Shown here in pieces: positions 31,801 through 38,605 of a stretch of DNA of 41,709 bases (position 1 is its first letter; each line of letters begins with the position of its first letter). The DNA is taken from positions 1 to 41,709 of the forward strand of contig NZ_LZRD01000044.1 in the NCBI RefSeq assembly GCF_001687325.1, given 5' to 3'. This stretch comes from Streptomyces sp. PTY087I2. Its GTDB lineage: Bacteria > Actinomycetota > Actinomycetes > Streptomycetales > Streptomycetaceae. The notes below the pieces were generated by a model, which saw only the letters and a list, made by a program, of their open reading frames with translations, did not search any database and was not told where the DNA came from. Made by a program: the position numbers and the translations under genes.

Positions 31801-32297
31801 CCGACGATCTGTCGCTGGCGGTTCACGCCGTCAACGACTGGATCGTACGGGCTGAGGAGGACGGCGCGTTCGCCGACTGGGTCCGGAGCGGAAGCAGTCT
31901 CGAAGAGGGTGCGGAGGCCGTCCGCCGGGAAGCGCGGTCGTGCTGGTATCGCGTGCTGCAGAGGTCCATGGCATGGAGCCGACTCGGCGGCGACCGTGAG
32001 CAGGTCACCTGGGACATCCTGGTGCTGATGTGGCAGGTCATCGGTCGGCTCGTGCGCGGCGGCGTCCCGGCTCGGGTGGTCTTTGTGGATGCCGCGTTCG
32101 CCCCGAACCGTGCGTCGAGTCCACCGACCGCGGACACGATGAAGTCCAGCCTCCTGCAGAGCATCCTCGCGGTCCTCGATCCGTACTTCCGGGACGGCGC
32201 GAAACCTGCCGACCAGGAGTTCATCGTCCGCGCTCTCTACCAGCCGCTGTGGCTCATGCTCGGCCGCTGCCTTGCCCAGCCGCTACCGGCCGCCTGA
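28818..32297 (+). CDS. DinG/XPD-like SF2 helicase of the pPIWI-RE island
   Basis: The 1159-residue protein has a ~240-residue unique N-terminus, Walker A GIVGAGKST (257-265), and four cysteines between motifs I and II: C349, C370, C398 and C404 (LACPYWSACPRHH). That is where DinG/XPD helicases hold a 4Fe-4S cluster. Walker B is MIVDEADR (DEAD at 456-459). The C-terminal RecA lobe has LLVGSYQEARVVADTL and motif VI QVIGRLVRGG (1073-1082). A charged insertion (about 635-675) separates the lobes. Such helicases unwind 5'-overhang DNA or R-loops. ATG at 28818 overlaps the preceding gene; a second ATG at 28830 makes a TGATG junction. Codon 535 is TTA (30420-30422), the rare bldA-dependent leucine codon. 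Confidence 0.82.
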   Translation: MRHLMPVLHETVRDLQRYARPQLTSPAAEFLCQVELGLYLQRRLMPNAPAGEAWVLFSGYGFAKAYQVPLPPDADRTLKIARYSLWTLARRRAWREALERYQRLDPALRGYDVEHVDTAAALREVSVGTERWQAYDRLLAQAPPLASPRLPAAGSGPHAFTVGRSLAVVDLPEVSPAPMVAHDMDLVPAGGGEPLTFRLKDLARTAATMDAVDRRHGRMGRLTWVDRLQAFEMSTAQLGTFQRSDEFTVDGMQHLLGIVGAGKSTMRDIIAVHLARRQRRVTVVVSDVAEVLKVVETYNRYTDGAAAPVLGASGRERHAQRLHRRLAGRGEHRLLAHDDPAFAYLGTSCVLNLKLRGGSGESLAFGEAPCTRLRAPSDPQRRAKPARTPEWQKQNLACPYWSACPRHHGSRALVGAAVWVATLPSLIDSAPPYSQNGERIRYLELACRRSDLMIVDEADRVQMHLDQTFAPAVLLAADEERGLIDWLSRHKIRELAVSGRTQLSDRDVAIFSAALNTVVAATDRLHAMLVAQYPLRRWVGRGYFSAWTLQMGILDERFPLPEDEVANHPHRAQVEELQKLLESFRDNPFGDRARRTEVDFSHLTVLLNELLHTGNPERTRDRLLGVLTSLLQLDEAFMAEKEKEYQERLAVWQSKEEARRRTGKQAAKETPPPQTPAQWRDSLADRLELTLLLSALEPRLALINAMWPRVESALSLGFSEMYRRPNDYAPMVPEAPMGNVLGFQFLVHGKDGEGIRSGELTFFRCSGVGRELLRAMPNLTAVDGRPGAHVLLMSGSSWAGKSSRYHIQVPVGVVIEPLSKVMKRIAAESEMRFEFIDDGQEKLRVSGSAPDVRPAKLRHIVTWLGAGADDVEDGGPLERELLSLPQGRDQILLLVGSYQEARVVADTLHNLNKRWRGKVLCLVSDDEEIEDDEEAPSAQRARTLRRGDVERLRDLQADILVAPLLSVERGHNILNRQNEAAIGTVYFLARPNPHPDDLSLAVHAVNDWIVRAEEDGAFADWVRSGSSLEEGAEAVRREARSCWYRVLQRSMAWSRLGGDREQVTWDILVLMWQVIGRLVRGGVPARVVFVDAAFAPNRASSPPTADTMKSSLLQSILAVLDPYFRDGAKPADQEFIVRALYQPLWLMLGRCLAQPLPAA
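30420..30422 (+). promoter_or_regulatory. TTA (bldA-type) codon in the helicase gene
   Basis: In-frame TTA encodes L535 in AQYPLRRW. In Streptomyces TTA is read only by the developmentally regulated bldA tRNA, so helicase translation may be growth-phase dependent. I found no in-frame TTA in the other three operon genes by eye. Confidence 0.6.
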
Positions 32298-32326
32298 CAC
32301 GGCGGCAACCGCCGAGTCCCGTTCTG

Positions 32327-34978
32327 GTGAGGAGTACTGCCATATACCGTTCCATCCGCACGCTGGCCTACGAACCGGACCCCGATGAAGGACCCTGGCA
32401 GGAAGATCTGCATGTTCTGCGGCTCGGCGAGGGGCTGCATCAGGAGCTGATGCGCCGCCAGGAGCGATCGCGCAGCGGTCAGCCCTACCTCCCCTTGTCC
32501 CAACTCCATTCACTGCTCCGCGCCTGGGCGCCGGGAGTGCTGGCCACCAGCAGTAACGCCGGGACCGACGGTCAACTGCCCTGGCTCTACGCGCGGGAGC
32601 CCGTACCGCTGGAGGTTCTCGCGCCGCTCATCGGCACCTGGGCCGACACTCTTGCCGCCGATCAGGATGAAGTCGATCTGGAGGAGGAGCTGTGGTCCGA
32701 GGACGAGGCGGCGCCGCTGGCCCTGCCGGGATGGGAGACCGAGCGGATCGATCTCACCGAGACAATCGTGTCTCCCGGCGGAACGGCGGAACCCTTGTCC
32801 AGGCTCTACCGTCTGCTCCCCGAAGCGGTCGCCTTCCGGTTGGCGGGCGCGCCGTTCCGTACTGAGGGCGGTAGCCTCCACTTCCGTGTCGTCAGCTCCG
32901 GAACCGGCGGAGTCCACCTGGTGTCCTGGCCACCGCTGCGGTATGAGCGCCGGAAGCAGACGTGGTACTACTCGGCTCTCCTGACCGTCACCGTCCACAC
33001 GGTGTCGTTCGCCCCACGGTTCCGGGTTCATGTGGCCACCGGGGTGCGCCGCTGGGCCAGCGTGTTGGACATCCCTCGCTGGAAGCTGGGTGGAGCGACC
33101 GTGCTGCTCGATACCCCCCTGCCGTGGCCGGAGGGCCGGGACGAGGGCTATCGGTTGATGGTCAACGCCCTCGGCTACGACTGGAGTTCCAAGGAAGTCA
33201 CGTGGAAGCGACGCAGCCCCGCCTTGCTCCTGCCCGACGTGGACATCACCCGCCGGTTCCCGGAGCCGGAGGACCTGTTCACCTCGCCCGAGAAGTGGCT
33301 CAACGGCCGTCAGGACGTTGCTGCCGGGATCGTCTACCACCCGGTGCTCGGACCACACGAGGTCGGTGCAGGCCTGATGCCACGTGAACGGGCTGGACTG
33401 GATACCTGGATCGAACAACGGCTCAGCCCTGTGCTGCGCCGGGTGGCGGACCTGAGCCGGGTCACTCGGCGAAACACCCCTTCCCTGCTGCCCCGCTCCG
33501 CGAGGTGGAGCGAGCCCGGCAGCAGGGAAGCACAACAGGCTCTGGCGCGCCGGAGCGCCTTGAAACGCGCTCTTGGCGGACGCCCCCTGGAGGTGGAGAT
33601 CCGTTGGCAATCACCGCAAACCCGAGATGCCCTTCTCGCCGCGCTTCCCAAGATGATCGGTCTCGCGCCTGGTAGCCGGACCGACGAGGACGGTGCGATC
33701 AGCTGGACTGCTGACGGCGTCCGGATCGTGGTCCGGGCCAGGCCGGCCGGAGCGCTGGCAAGTGCTCTGCGGGTCCCCACCGACCGTAAACGCCGTCTTG
33801 CTGTCCGCCTGGCCGATGCCGTGGCGGAGCGTTGCGACCTGGTGGCGGAGGCGGACGATGGCACACACGGCGGGGTCAGTCTGGTGATCGTGGAGATTGC
33901 CGGGAAGGCGCACTTCGCTTCGGTGCCCGATTCCGACCCCAAACACGCACTGCGCCTGGCCCACGGGAGGCAGGGAAGGCTCACGCAGTTCATCAACCTG
34001 CCCGAATCTGGGACGGCGCCCTTGGAACACCGGGCCAACTGGACCTGGCTGGACGTATTTCGGCAACTCGGTGCGATCAGCCCGCCCGCTCACCGGGCGG
34101 GTGCCGGCATTCCGGGGAATCTGCAGTACGCGGCGCTCTGGCTGGTGCGCCATACGAAGGACGGCCCCACTCGGAGTGCGGGCCGTCGCCTGGTCGCGGT
34201 GCGGGTACGCGCCGACAGCGACTCGGGCTCTATCGAGGGTTGGGACGTGGGACGGTCCGAGTGGGTGTCCTACCCCGACCTTTTGTTGTCCCTGGCGAAG
34301 ACCGACACCATGGTCTCAACCGATCTGGAGCGTGAGATCCGCACTGTGCTCTTCCAGCTCCGAGATCGCCCGACCTTGTTGCTAGTGAACTCGGGAAACT
34401 TGCGGCAATGCTGGCCACGCCTGCGCAACGGCGCGCTGACACCTGACATGCTCGCCTTCGGCGCCGGTCCGCAACAGCGCCTTGCGGCATATGGAAACGA
34501 TCTGCGGATGGTCTTGCTGCGCGACGAGAACGGGCGGGGAGAAGTGCCTGAGTGGTACGCCCATGACGAGGCGGGTGGGGTCGGCTTCTCGGAAGGTGTC
34601 TGGGCACTCTCGGACGATCCCCGTAACCGCGTTTTCGCCAGCACGGGCAGTACCCCGCCGACCGCAGCGAGGCCGAGAGGACTGAGGAAACTCGCCCCGG
34701 TAAAGGGCAGCCGGACCGCCCCCGGGACAACGGCCTGGAACCCTCGGCTTCTCGAAGTGACGGTGCTCGGCTGCGGTTCCTCGGAACCTTCAGCTGATCG
34801 CCCCGTCGACTGGGCTACTTTGACTCACCAACTCCGTTACCACGACGACTACCCGCCGCTGGCCTACCCCCTCCCGCTGCATCTCGCGCAACTGGCGAAG
34901 GAGTATGTTCTCCCGCTTGCCCCGAGGGAGGGCCGAGGGGCCCGGCTCGGGGCGTCTGCGCCGGATGCTTTGGCGTAG
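32327..34978 (+). CDS. pPIWI-RE family Argonaute-like protein
   Basis: The protein has 883 residues from GTG 32327, or 878 from an ATA at 32342. It starts RSTAIYRSIRTLAYEPDPDEG and ends LTHQLRYHDDYPPLAYPLPLHLAQLAKEYVLP. That tail holds the conserved Arg (R837) and Glu (E859) for which pPIWI-RE is named, plus the PLPLHLA signature. N-terminal ~400 residues correspond to the X/MID-like region (WYYSALLTVTVHTVSFAPRFRVHVATGVRRW), and the RNase H-fold region begins near YAALWLVRHTKDGP. The family is predicted to use guide nucleic acid or act at R-loops to restrict plasmids. GAGGAG sits 7 bases before the ATA, while the GTG has no ribosome site, so the start is unresolved. It is last in the operon, 29-44 bases after the helicase, and ends at a strong terminator. 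Confidence 0.85.
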   Translation: MRSTAIYRSIRTLAYEPDPDEGPWQEDLHVLRLGEGLHQELMRRQERSRSGQPYLPLSQLHSLLRAWAPGVLATSSNAGTDGQLPWLYAREPVPLEVLAPLIGTWADTLAADQDEVDLEEELWSEDEAAPLALPGWETERIDLTETIVSPGGTAEPLSRLYRLLPEAVAFRLAGAPFRTEGGSLHFRVVSSGTGGVHLVSWPPLRYERRKQTWYYSALLTVTVHTVSFAPRFRVHVATGVRRWASVLDIPRWKLGGATVLLDTPLPWPEGRDEGYRLMVNALGYDWSSKEVTWKRRSPALLLPDVDITRRFPEPEDLFTSPEKWLNGRQDVAAGIVYHPVLGPHEVGAGLMPRERAGLDTWIEQRLSPVLRRVADLSRVTRRNTPSLLPRSARWSEPGSREAQQALARRSALKRALGGRPLEVEIRWQSPQTRDALLAALPKMIGLAPGSRTDEDGAISWTADGVRIVVRARPAGALASALRVPTDRKRRLAVRLADAVAERCDLVAEADDGTHGGVSLVIVEIAGKAHFASVPDSDPKHALRLAHGRQGRLTQFINLPESGTAPLEHRANWTWLDVFRQLGAISPPAHRAGAGIPGNLQYAALWLVRHTKDGPTRSAGRRLVAVRVRADSDSGSIEGWDVGRSEWVSYPDLLLSLAKTDTMVSTDLEREIRTVLFQLRDRPTLLLVNSGNLRQCWPRLRNGALTPDMLAFGAGPQQRLAAYGNDLRMVLLRDENGRGEVPEWYAHDEAGGVGFSEGVWALSDDPRNRVFASTGSTPPTAARPRGLRKLAPVKGSRTAPGTTAWNPRLLEVTVLGCGSSEPSADRPVDWATLTHQLRYHDDYPPLAYPLPLHLAQLAKEYVLPLAPREGRGARLGASAPDALA

Positions 34979-34992
34979 TGGGGGACAAAAAC

Positions 34993-35032
34993 GGCCGTCG
35001 GCCGTACCCCCGGAGAGGTACGGCCGACGGCC
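34993..35032. terminator. Bidirectional hairpin terminator
   Basis: A perfect 15-bp inverted repeat (arms 34993-35007 and 35018-35032) with a 10-base loop lies between the convergent pPIWI-RE gene and glnA. It marks the right border of the accessory block. Confidence 0.85.
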
Positions 35033-35079
35033 CACAGACGGCCCAGGTGAGAGGAGAATCCCTCTGACCTGAGGCAGTC

Positions 35080-36489
35080 CTAGATGTCGAAGTACAGCTC
35101 GAACTCGTGCGGGTGCGGCCGCAGCTGGATCGGGGCGATCTCGTTCGTGCGCTTGTAGTCGATCCAGGTCTCGATCAGGTCCGCCGTGAAGACGCCGCCC
35201 GCCTGGAGGTACTCGTTGTCCGCTTCCAGGGCGTCGAGGACGGCCGGGAGGGACGTCGGGACCTGCTGGACGTTGGCGTGCTCCTCGGGAGCCAGCTCGT
35301 AGAGGTCCTTGTCGATCGGCTCGGCCGGCTCGATCTTGTTCTTCACGCCGTCCAGGCCCGCCATCAGCAGCGCGGAGAAGGCCAGGTACGGGTTGGAGGA
35401 CGGGTCCGGGGCGCGGAACTCGACGCGCTTGGCCTTCGGGTTCGAGCCGGTGATCGGGATGCGCATCGCGGCGGAGCGGTTGCGCTGCGAGTACACCATG
35501 TTGACCGGGGCCTCGAAGCCGGGGACCAGGCGGTGGTAGGAGTTCACCGTCGGGTTGGTGAACGCCAGCAGCGACGGGGCGTGCTTCAGGATGCCGCCGA
35601 TGTAGTAGCGGGCGGTGTCCGACAGGCCGGCGTAACCCTGCTCGTCGTAGAAGAGCGGCGAGCCGCCCTGCCACAGCGACTGGTGCACGTGCATGCCCGA
35701 GCCGTTGTCGCCGAAGATCGGCTTCGGCATGAAGGTCGCGGTCTTGCCGTTGCGCCAGGCGACGTTCTTCACGATGTACTTGAAGAGCATCAGGTCGTCG
35801 GCCGCGGCGAGCAGCGTGTTGAACTTGTAGTTGATCTCCGCCTGGCCGGCCGTGCCGACCTCGTGGTGCTGGCGCTCGACCTGGAGGCCGTTCTTGTCCA
35901 GCTCCAGGGAGATCTCGGCCCGCAGGTCGGCGAAGTGGTCCACCGGCGGGGCCGGGAAGTAGCCGCCCTTGTAGCGGACCTTGTAGCCCCGGTTGTTCTC
36001 GACCGCACCGGTGTTCCAGGCGCCGGCCTCGGAGTCGATGTGGTAGAAGCTCTCGTTCGCCGACGTCTGGAAGCGGACGTTGTCGAAGACGTAGAACTCG
36101 GCCTCCGGGCCGAAGTACGCGGTGTCCGCGATGCCGGTCGAGGCCAGGTACGCCTCGGCCTTCTTGGCGATGTTGCGCGGGTCACGGCTGTACTGCTCGC
36201 CCGTGATCGGGTCGTGGATGAAGAAGTTGATGTTGATGGTCTTGTCGCGGCGGAAGGGGTCCACCCGAGCCGTCGACAGGTCAGCGCGCAGCGCCATGTC
36301 CGACTCGTGGATGGCCTGGAAGCCGCGGATCGACGAACCGTCGAAGGCCAGTTCCTCGGCCGGGTCGAAGGACGCTGCCGGGATCGTGAAGTGCTGCATC
36401 ACCCCGGGCAGGTCGCAGAACCGGACATCGATGAACTTGACGTCGTTGTCCGCTACGTACTTCTGCACTTCGTCGGCGTTCTGGAACAT
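35080..36489 (-). CDS. glnA: Glutamine synthetase, type I
   Basis: This 469-residue dodecameric cytoplasmic enzyme makes glutamine from glutamate, ammonia and ATP. GSI signatures are present: FDGSSIRGFQAIHESDM, FGPEAEFYVFD, the ATP site KPIFGDNGSGMHVHQSLW, and NRSAAMRIP. The adenylylation site KDLYELAPEE near residue 400 is intact, so the enzyme can be switched off by GlnE. ATG at 36489 (MFQNADEVQKYV) is standard and follows AGGAGGAG. A textbook GlnR operator lies about 100-140 bases upstream. The gene is convergent with the pPIWI-RE operon. Confidence 0.97.
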   Translation of the reverse strand: MFQNADEVQKYVADNDVKFIDVRFCDLPGVMQHFTIPAASFDPAEELAFDGSSIRGFQAIHESDMALRADLSTARVDPFRRDKTININFFIHDPITGEQYSRDPRNIAKKAEAYLASTGIADTAYFGPEAEFYVFDNVRFQTSANESFYHIDSEAGAWNTGAVENNRGYKVRYKGGYFPAPPVDHFADLRAEISLELDKNGLQVERQHHEVGTAGQAEINYKFNTLLAAADDLMLFKYIVKNVAWRNGKTATFMPKPIFGDNGSGMHVHQSLWQGGSPLFYDEQGYAGLSDTARYYIGGILKHAPSLLAFTNPTVNSYHRLVPGFEAPVNMVYSQRNRSAAMRIPITGSNPKAKRVEFRAPDPSSNPYLAFSALLMAGLDGVKNKIEPAEPIDKDLYELAPEEHANVQQVPTSLPAVLDALEADNEYLQAGGVFTADLIETWIDYKRTNEIAPIQLRPHPHEFELYFDI

Positions 36490-36589
36490 CCAACTCCTCC
36501 TCCTCCCGACCCGGGAGGGGCGGGGGTTGTGTAGCTCGTGGTGCGGCCAGTGCGGTGGCGCACGCTGGACCCGACCATAGGCAGGCTCG

Positions 36590-36627
36590 ATTTCTCAAGC
36601 GTGACCCATTTGTTTCGCCCAAGTTAA
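36590..36627 (-). promoter_or_regulatory. GlnR-type operator upstream of glnA
   Basis: On the minus strand, 36627 to 36590 reads TTAAC-n6-GAAAC-n6-GTCAC-n6-GAAAT, all spacers 6 bases. This is an excellent match to the tandem GlnR consensus. A -10-like TATGGT lies just downstream. Confidence 0.88.
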
Positions 36628-36714
36628 CCGGGGCGGTGGTGGGCGGCATCTCAGCGGCTGTCTCCGCGCGGCTGTTTCCGTGCCCCGCCCGGCCGGGCCC
36701 AAACCCGGGCGCAG

Positions 36715-36726
36715 TACCGTGGACGG
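36715..36726 (+). promoter_or_regulatory. Candidate leaderless promoter, RDD gene
   Basis: TACCGT at 36715-36720 is followed by 6 bases and then the GTG start; no ribosome site is present. The arrangement is identical to that at 15008. Confidence 0.5.
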
Positions 36727-37194
36727 GTGGACAACAGGCAAGCAATCGGATCGTGGCTCTCGGGGCCCCGTGCGGCCGCCGAGGAGATGGGCGCCGACTT
36801 CGGCTACCGGGGCAAGGGCCTCGGGCTGCCCGAGGAAGGGCCCGGCTCGATCGCGCCGCTCGGCCGGCGCTTCGGAGCCATCTTCATCGACTGGACCCTC
36901 TGCATGCTGATCGCATACGGGCTGTTCGCTCGCGGTGACCAGCAGGCGGCGGGCAACTGGGCCCTCGGGATCTTCCTCGTGATGAGCCTGCTGACCGTCG
37001 GCACCATCGGGTGCACGCCGGGCAAGCGGCTGCTGGGCGTGCGCGTCGTCGCCGACGACGGCGGGCGGCTCGGGTTCGTGCGCGTGGCCGTGCGGACCGT
37101 GCTGCTCCTGCTCGTCATCCCCGCGCTCGTCTGGGACCGCGACGGGCGCGGCCTCCACGACCGGCTGTCGCGATCCGTTCAGGTCCGGATGTGA
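36727..37194 (+). CDS. RDD-family membrane protein
   Basis: The 155-residue integral membrane protein has the RDD layout: PLGRRFGAIFIDWTLCMLIAYGLF with the conserved Arg/Asp pair in helix 1, a second helix WALGIFLVMSLLTVGTIGCTPGKRLLGVRVV, and a third helix near RTVLLLLVIPALVWDRDGRGLHDRLSRS. The function of RDD proteins is mostly unknown; some are Na+/H+ antiporters. A leaderless GTG start is likely. It stands divergent from glnA and ends at a hairpin terminator. Confidence 0.87.
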   Translation: MDNRQAIGSWLSGPRAAAEEMGADFGYRGKGLGLPEEGPGSIAPLGRRFGAIFIDWTLCMLIAYGLFARGDQQAAGNWALGIFLVMSLLTVGTIGCTPGKRLLGVRVVADDGGRLGFVRVAVRTVLLLLVIPALVWDRDGRGLHDRLSRSVQVRM

Positions 37195-37229
37195 CCTCGA
37201 CCGTACGGACACGAGGGCCTCTCCCGTAC

Positions 37230-37256
37230 GGACATGAGAAACGACATGAGAAACGG
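37230..37256. repeat. Short direct repeat before the terminator
   Basis: The 12-base unit ACATGAGAAACG occurs twice in tandem at about 37231-37254, directly before the terminator hairpin downstream of the RDD gene. No function is evident. Confidence 0.5.
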
Positions 37257-37292
37257 GGCGCCCCGGGCCGGTGAAGGTCCCGGGGCGCCCCG
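37254..37292. terminator. Hairpin terminator between RDD and DUF4191 genes
   Basis: A perfect 14-bp inverted repeat (arms 37254-37267 and 37279-37292) with an 11-base loop lies between convergent genes. Confidence 0.85.
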
Positions 37293-37318
37293 TCGTGTAC
37301 GTACGTCGGCCGCCGCCG

Positions 37319-38026
37319 TCAGCGCATCTTTCCGCCGCGCGGCATCCGCATGCCCTTCGGCATCGGGCCCTTCGGCAGCGGCATGTTGCTCATCAGGTCG
37401 CCCATCGCGCGCAGCCGGTCGTTGGTGGTGGTCACCTGCGGGCCGGTCAGGACGCGGGGGAGCTTCAGCATCTTGGTGCGGACCTTCTTCAGGGGCACCT
37501 GGCCCTCGCCGTTGCCGACGATGATGTCGTGCACCGGCACATCCACCACGATGCGGGCCATCTTCTTCTTCTCGGCCGCCAGCAGGCTCTTCACCCGGTT
37601 CGGGTTGCCCTCGGCGACCAGGACGATGCCGGCCTTGCCGACCGACCGGTGGACGACGTCCTGGCTGCGGTTCATCGCCACCGCGGGGGTGGTCGTCCAG
37701 CCGCGTCCGATCCGGTCCAGGACGGCGGCCGCCGCTCCGGGCTGGCCCTCCATCTGACCGAAGGCCGCCCGCTCGGCGCGCCGGCCGAAGACGATCGCCA
37801 TCGCGAGGACGGCCAGGACGAAGCCCAGGATGCCCAGATAGACCGGGTGGCCGATCGCGAAGCCGATGCCGAGGAGGACACCGAACGTGACGATTCCGAC
37901 ACCCGCGACGACAAGACCGATCTTGCTGTCGGTCCGCCTGGTCATCTTGTAGGTCAGGGCGATCTGCTTGAGTCGCCCCGCGTTCTCGGCGCTGTCCGCG
38001 CCTTCAGTTTTTGCCTTCCTCGCCAT
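37319..38026 (-). CDS. DUF4191-family membrane protein
   Basis: The 235-residue protein has two adjacent transmembrane helices (about 36-78: IGLVVAGVGIVTFGVLLGIGFAIGHPVYLGILGFVLAVLAMAIVFG). A cytoplasmic domain follows, with VGKAGIVLVAEGNPNRVKSLLAAEKKKMARI, and a basic Met/Pro/Gly-rich tail ends MRMPRGGKMR. This matches DUF4191, an actinobacterial family commonly encoded beside lipA. Its function is unknown; proximity to lipoate synthesis is conserved but unexplained. ATG at 38026 is standard. Confidence 0.85.
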   Translation of the reverse strand: MARKAKTEGADSAENAGRLKQIALTYKMTRRTDSKIGLVVAGVGIVTFGVLLGIGFAIGHPVYLGILGFVLAVLAMAIVFGRRAERAAFGQMEGQPGAAAAVLDRIGRGWTTTPAVAMNRSQDVVHRSVGKAGIVLVAEGNPNRVKSLLAAEKKKMARIVVDVPVHDIIVGNGEGQVPLKKVRTKMLKLPRVLTGPQVTTTNDRLRAMGDLMSNMPLPKGPMPKGMRMPRGGKMR

Positions 38027-38048
38027 GTACTGAAGTTTACGTGGCGAG

Positions 38049-38112
38049 GGAGCGACCCAGGAACGTGGGAGCGACCCAGGAACGTGGGAGCGGTCCAGGT
38101 ACGTGTGAGCGG
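38049..38112. repeat. 19-bp tandem repeat, about 3.5 copies
   Basis: The unit begins GGAGCGACCCAGG and occurs at 38049-38067 and 38068-38086 (identical). A diverged copy lies at 38087-38105 and a partial copy after it. It lies between the DUF4191 start and the small conserved gene stop, in the upstream region of DUF4191. Confidence 0.75.
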
Positions 38113-38134
38113 TACGGGGACGGGGAAGCGCGCC

Positions 38135-38335
38135 CTAGGAGCGGTGGCCGGCCACCGCGTCCAGCACGTGCTGGGCCTCCACCCGGTCCTTGGCGCGGCG
38201 GCGGTCCTCCAGGACGGCCGTCCAGGCGTTGCGGCGGGCGGTGCGCTGGCCGCCGCTCAGCAGCAGCGACTCGACGGCGCGCAGGGCGGTGGTGACGGAC
38301 GGAAGGGCGTGGGCGCGGACCGGTGCGGCCTGCAT
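38135..38335 (-). CDS. Small conserved Streptomyces protein
   Basis: The 66-residue protein MQAAPVRAHALPSVTTALRA continues with VESLLLSGGQRTARRNAWTAVLEDRRRAKDRVEAQHVLDAVAGHRS. It is helical and basic, without cysteines or membrane segments. A GAGGGG ribosome site precedes the ATG. It sits between lipA and the DUF4191 gene, as in other streptomycetes. No function is known to me. Confidence 0.7.
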   Translation of the reverse strand: MQAAPVRAHALPSVTTALRAVESLLLSGGQRTARRNAWTAVLEDRRRAKDRVEAQHVLDAVAGHRS

Positions 38336-38605
38336 CGTGGTGTTCCCCCTCGGAATGGATGCGCCCGGTGGCGCGGATGAGTGCGGGAAGCGGTGACGGC
38401 GGCGGCCGACGGAGTCGCTGCCGCACGTGTACCTAGGGTCACTGCTTGGTGTTACCAGCGCGTGACCGGGCGGTCAAACACCAATGAAGCCTTGATTCCG
38501 GTGGGGCGCACGCCGAAGCGGTCCGTACGCGTCCCCTCACCTGCGGGGAGCGTTCGGACCGCTTCGGTCACGCGGTTACGGCGTGGTGGCCGCTCGTGAG
38601 CGGAT

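Noticed and set aside
32030..32326. Upstream extension of the pPIWI-RE ORF
   Set aside because: It overlaps the helicase 3' end in another frame with Arg/Pro/Gly-rich shadow sequence.
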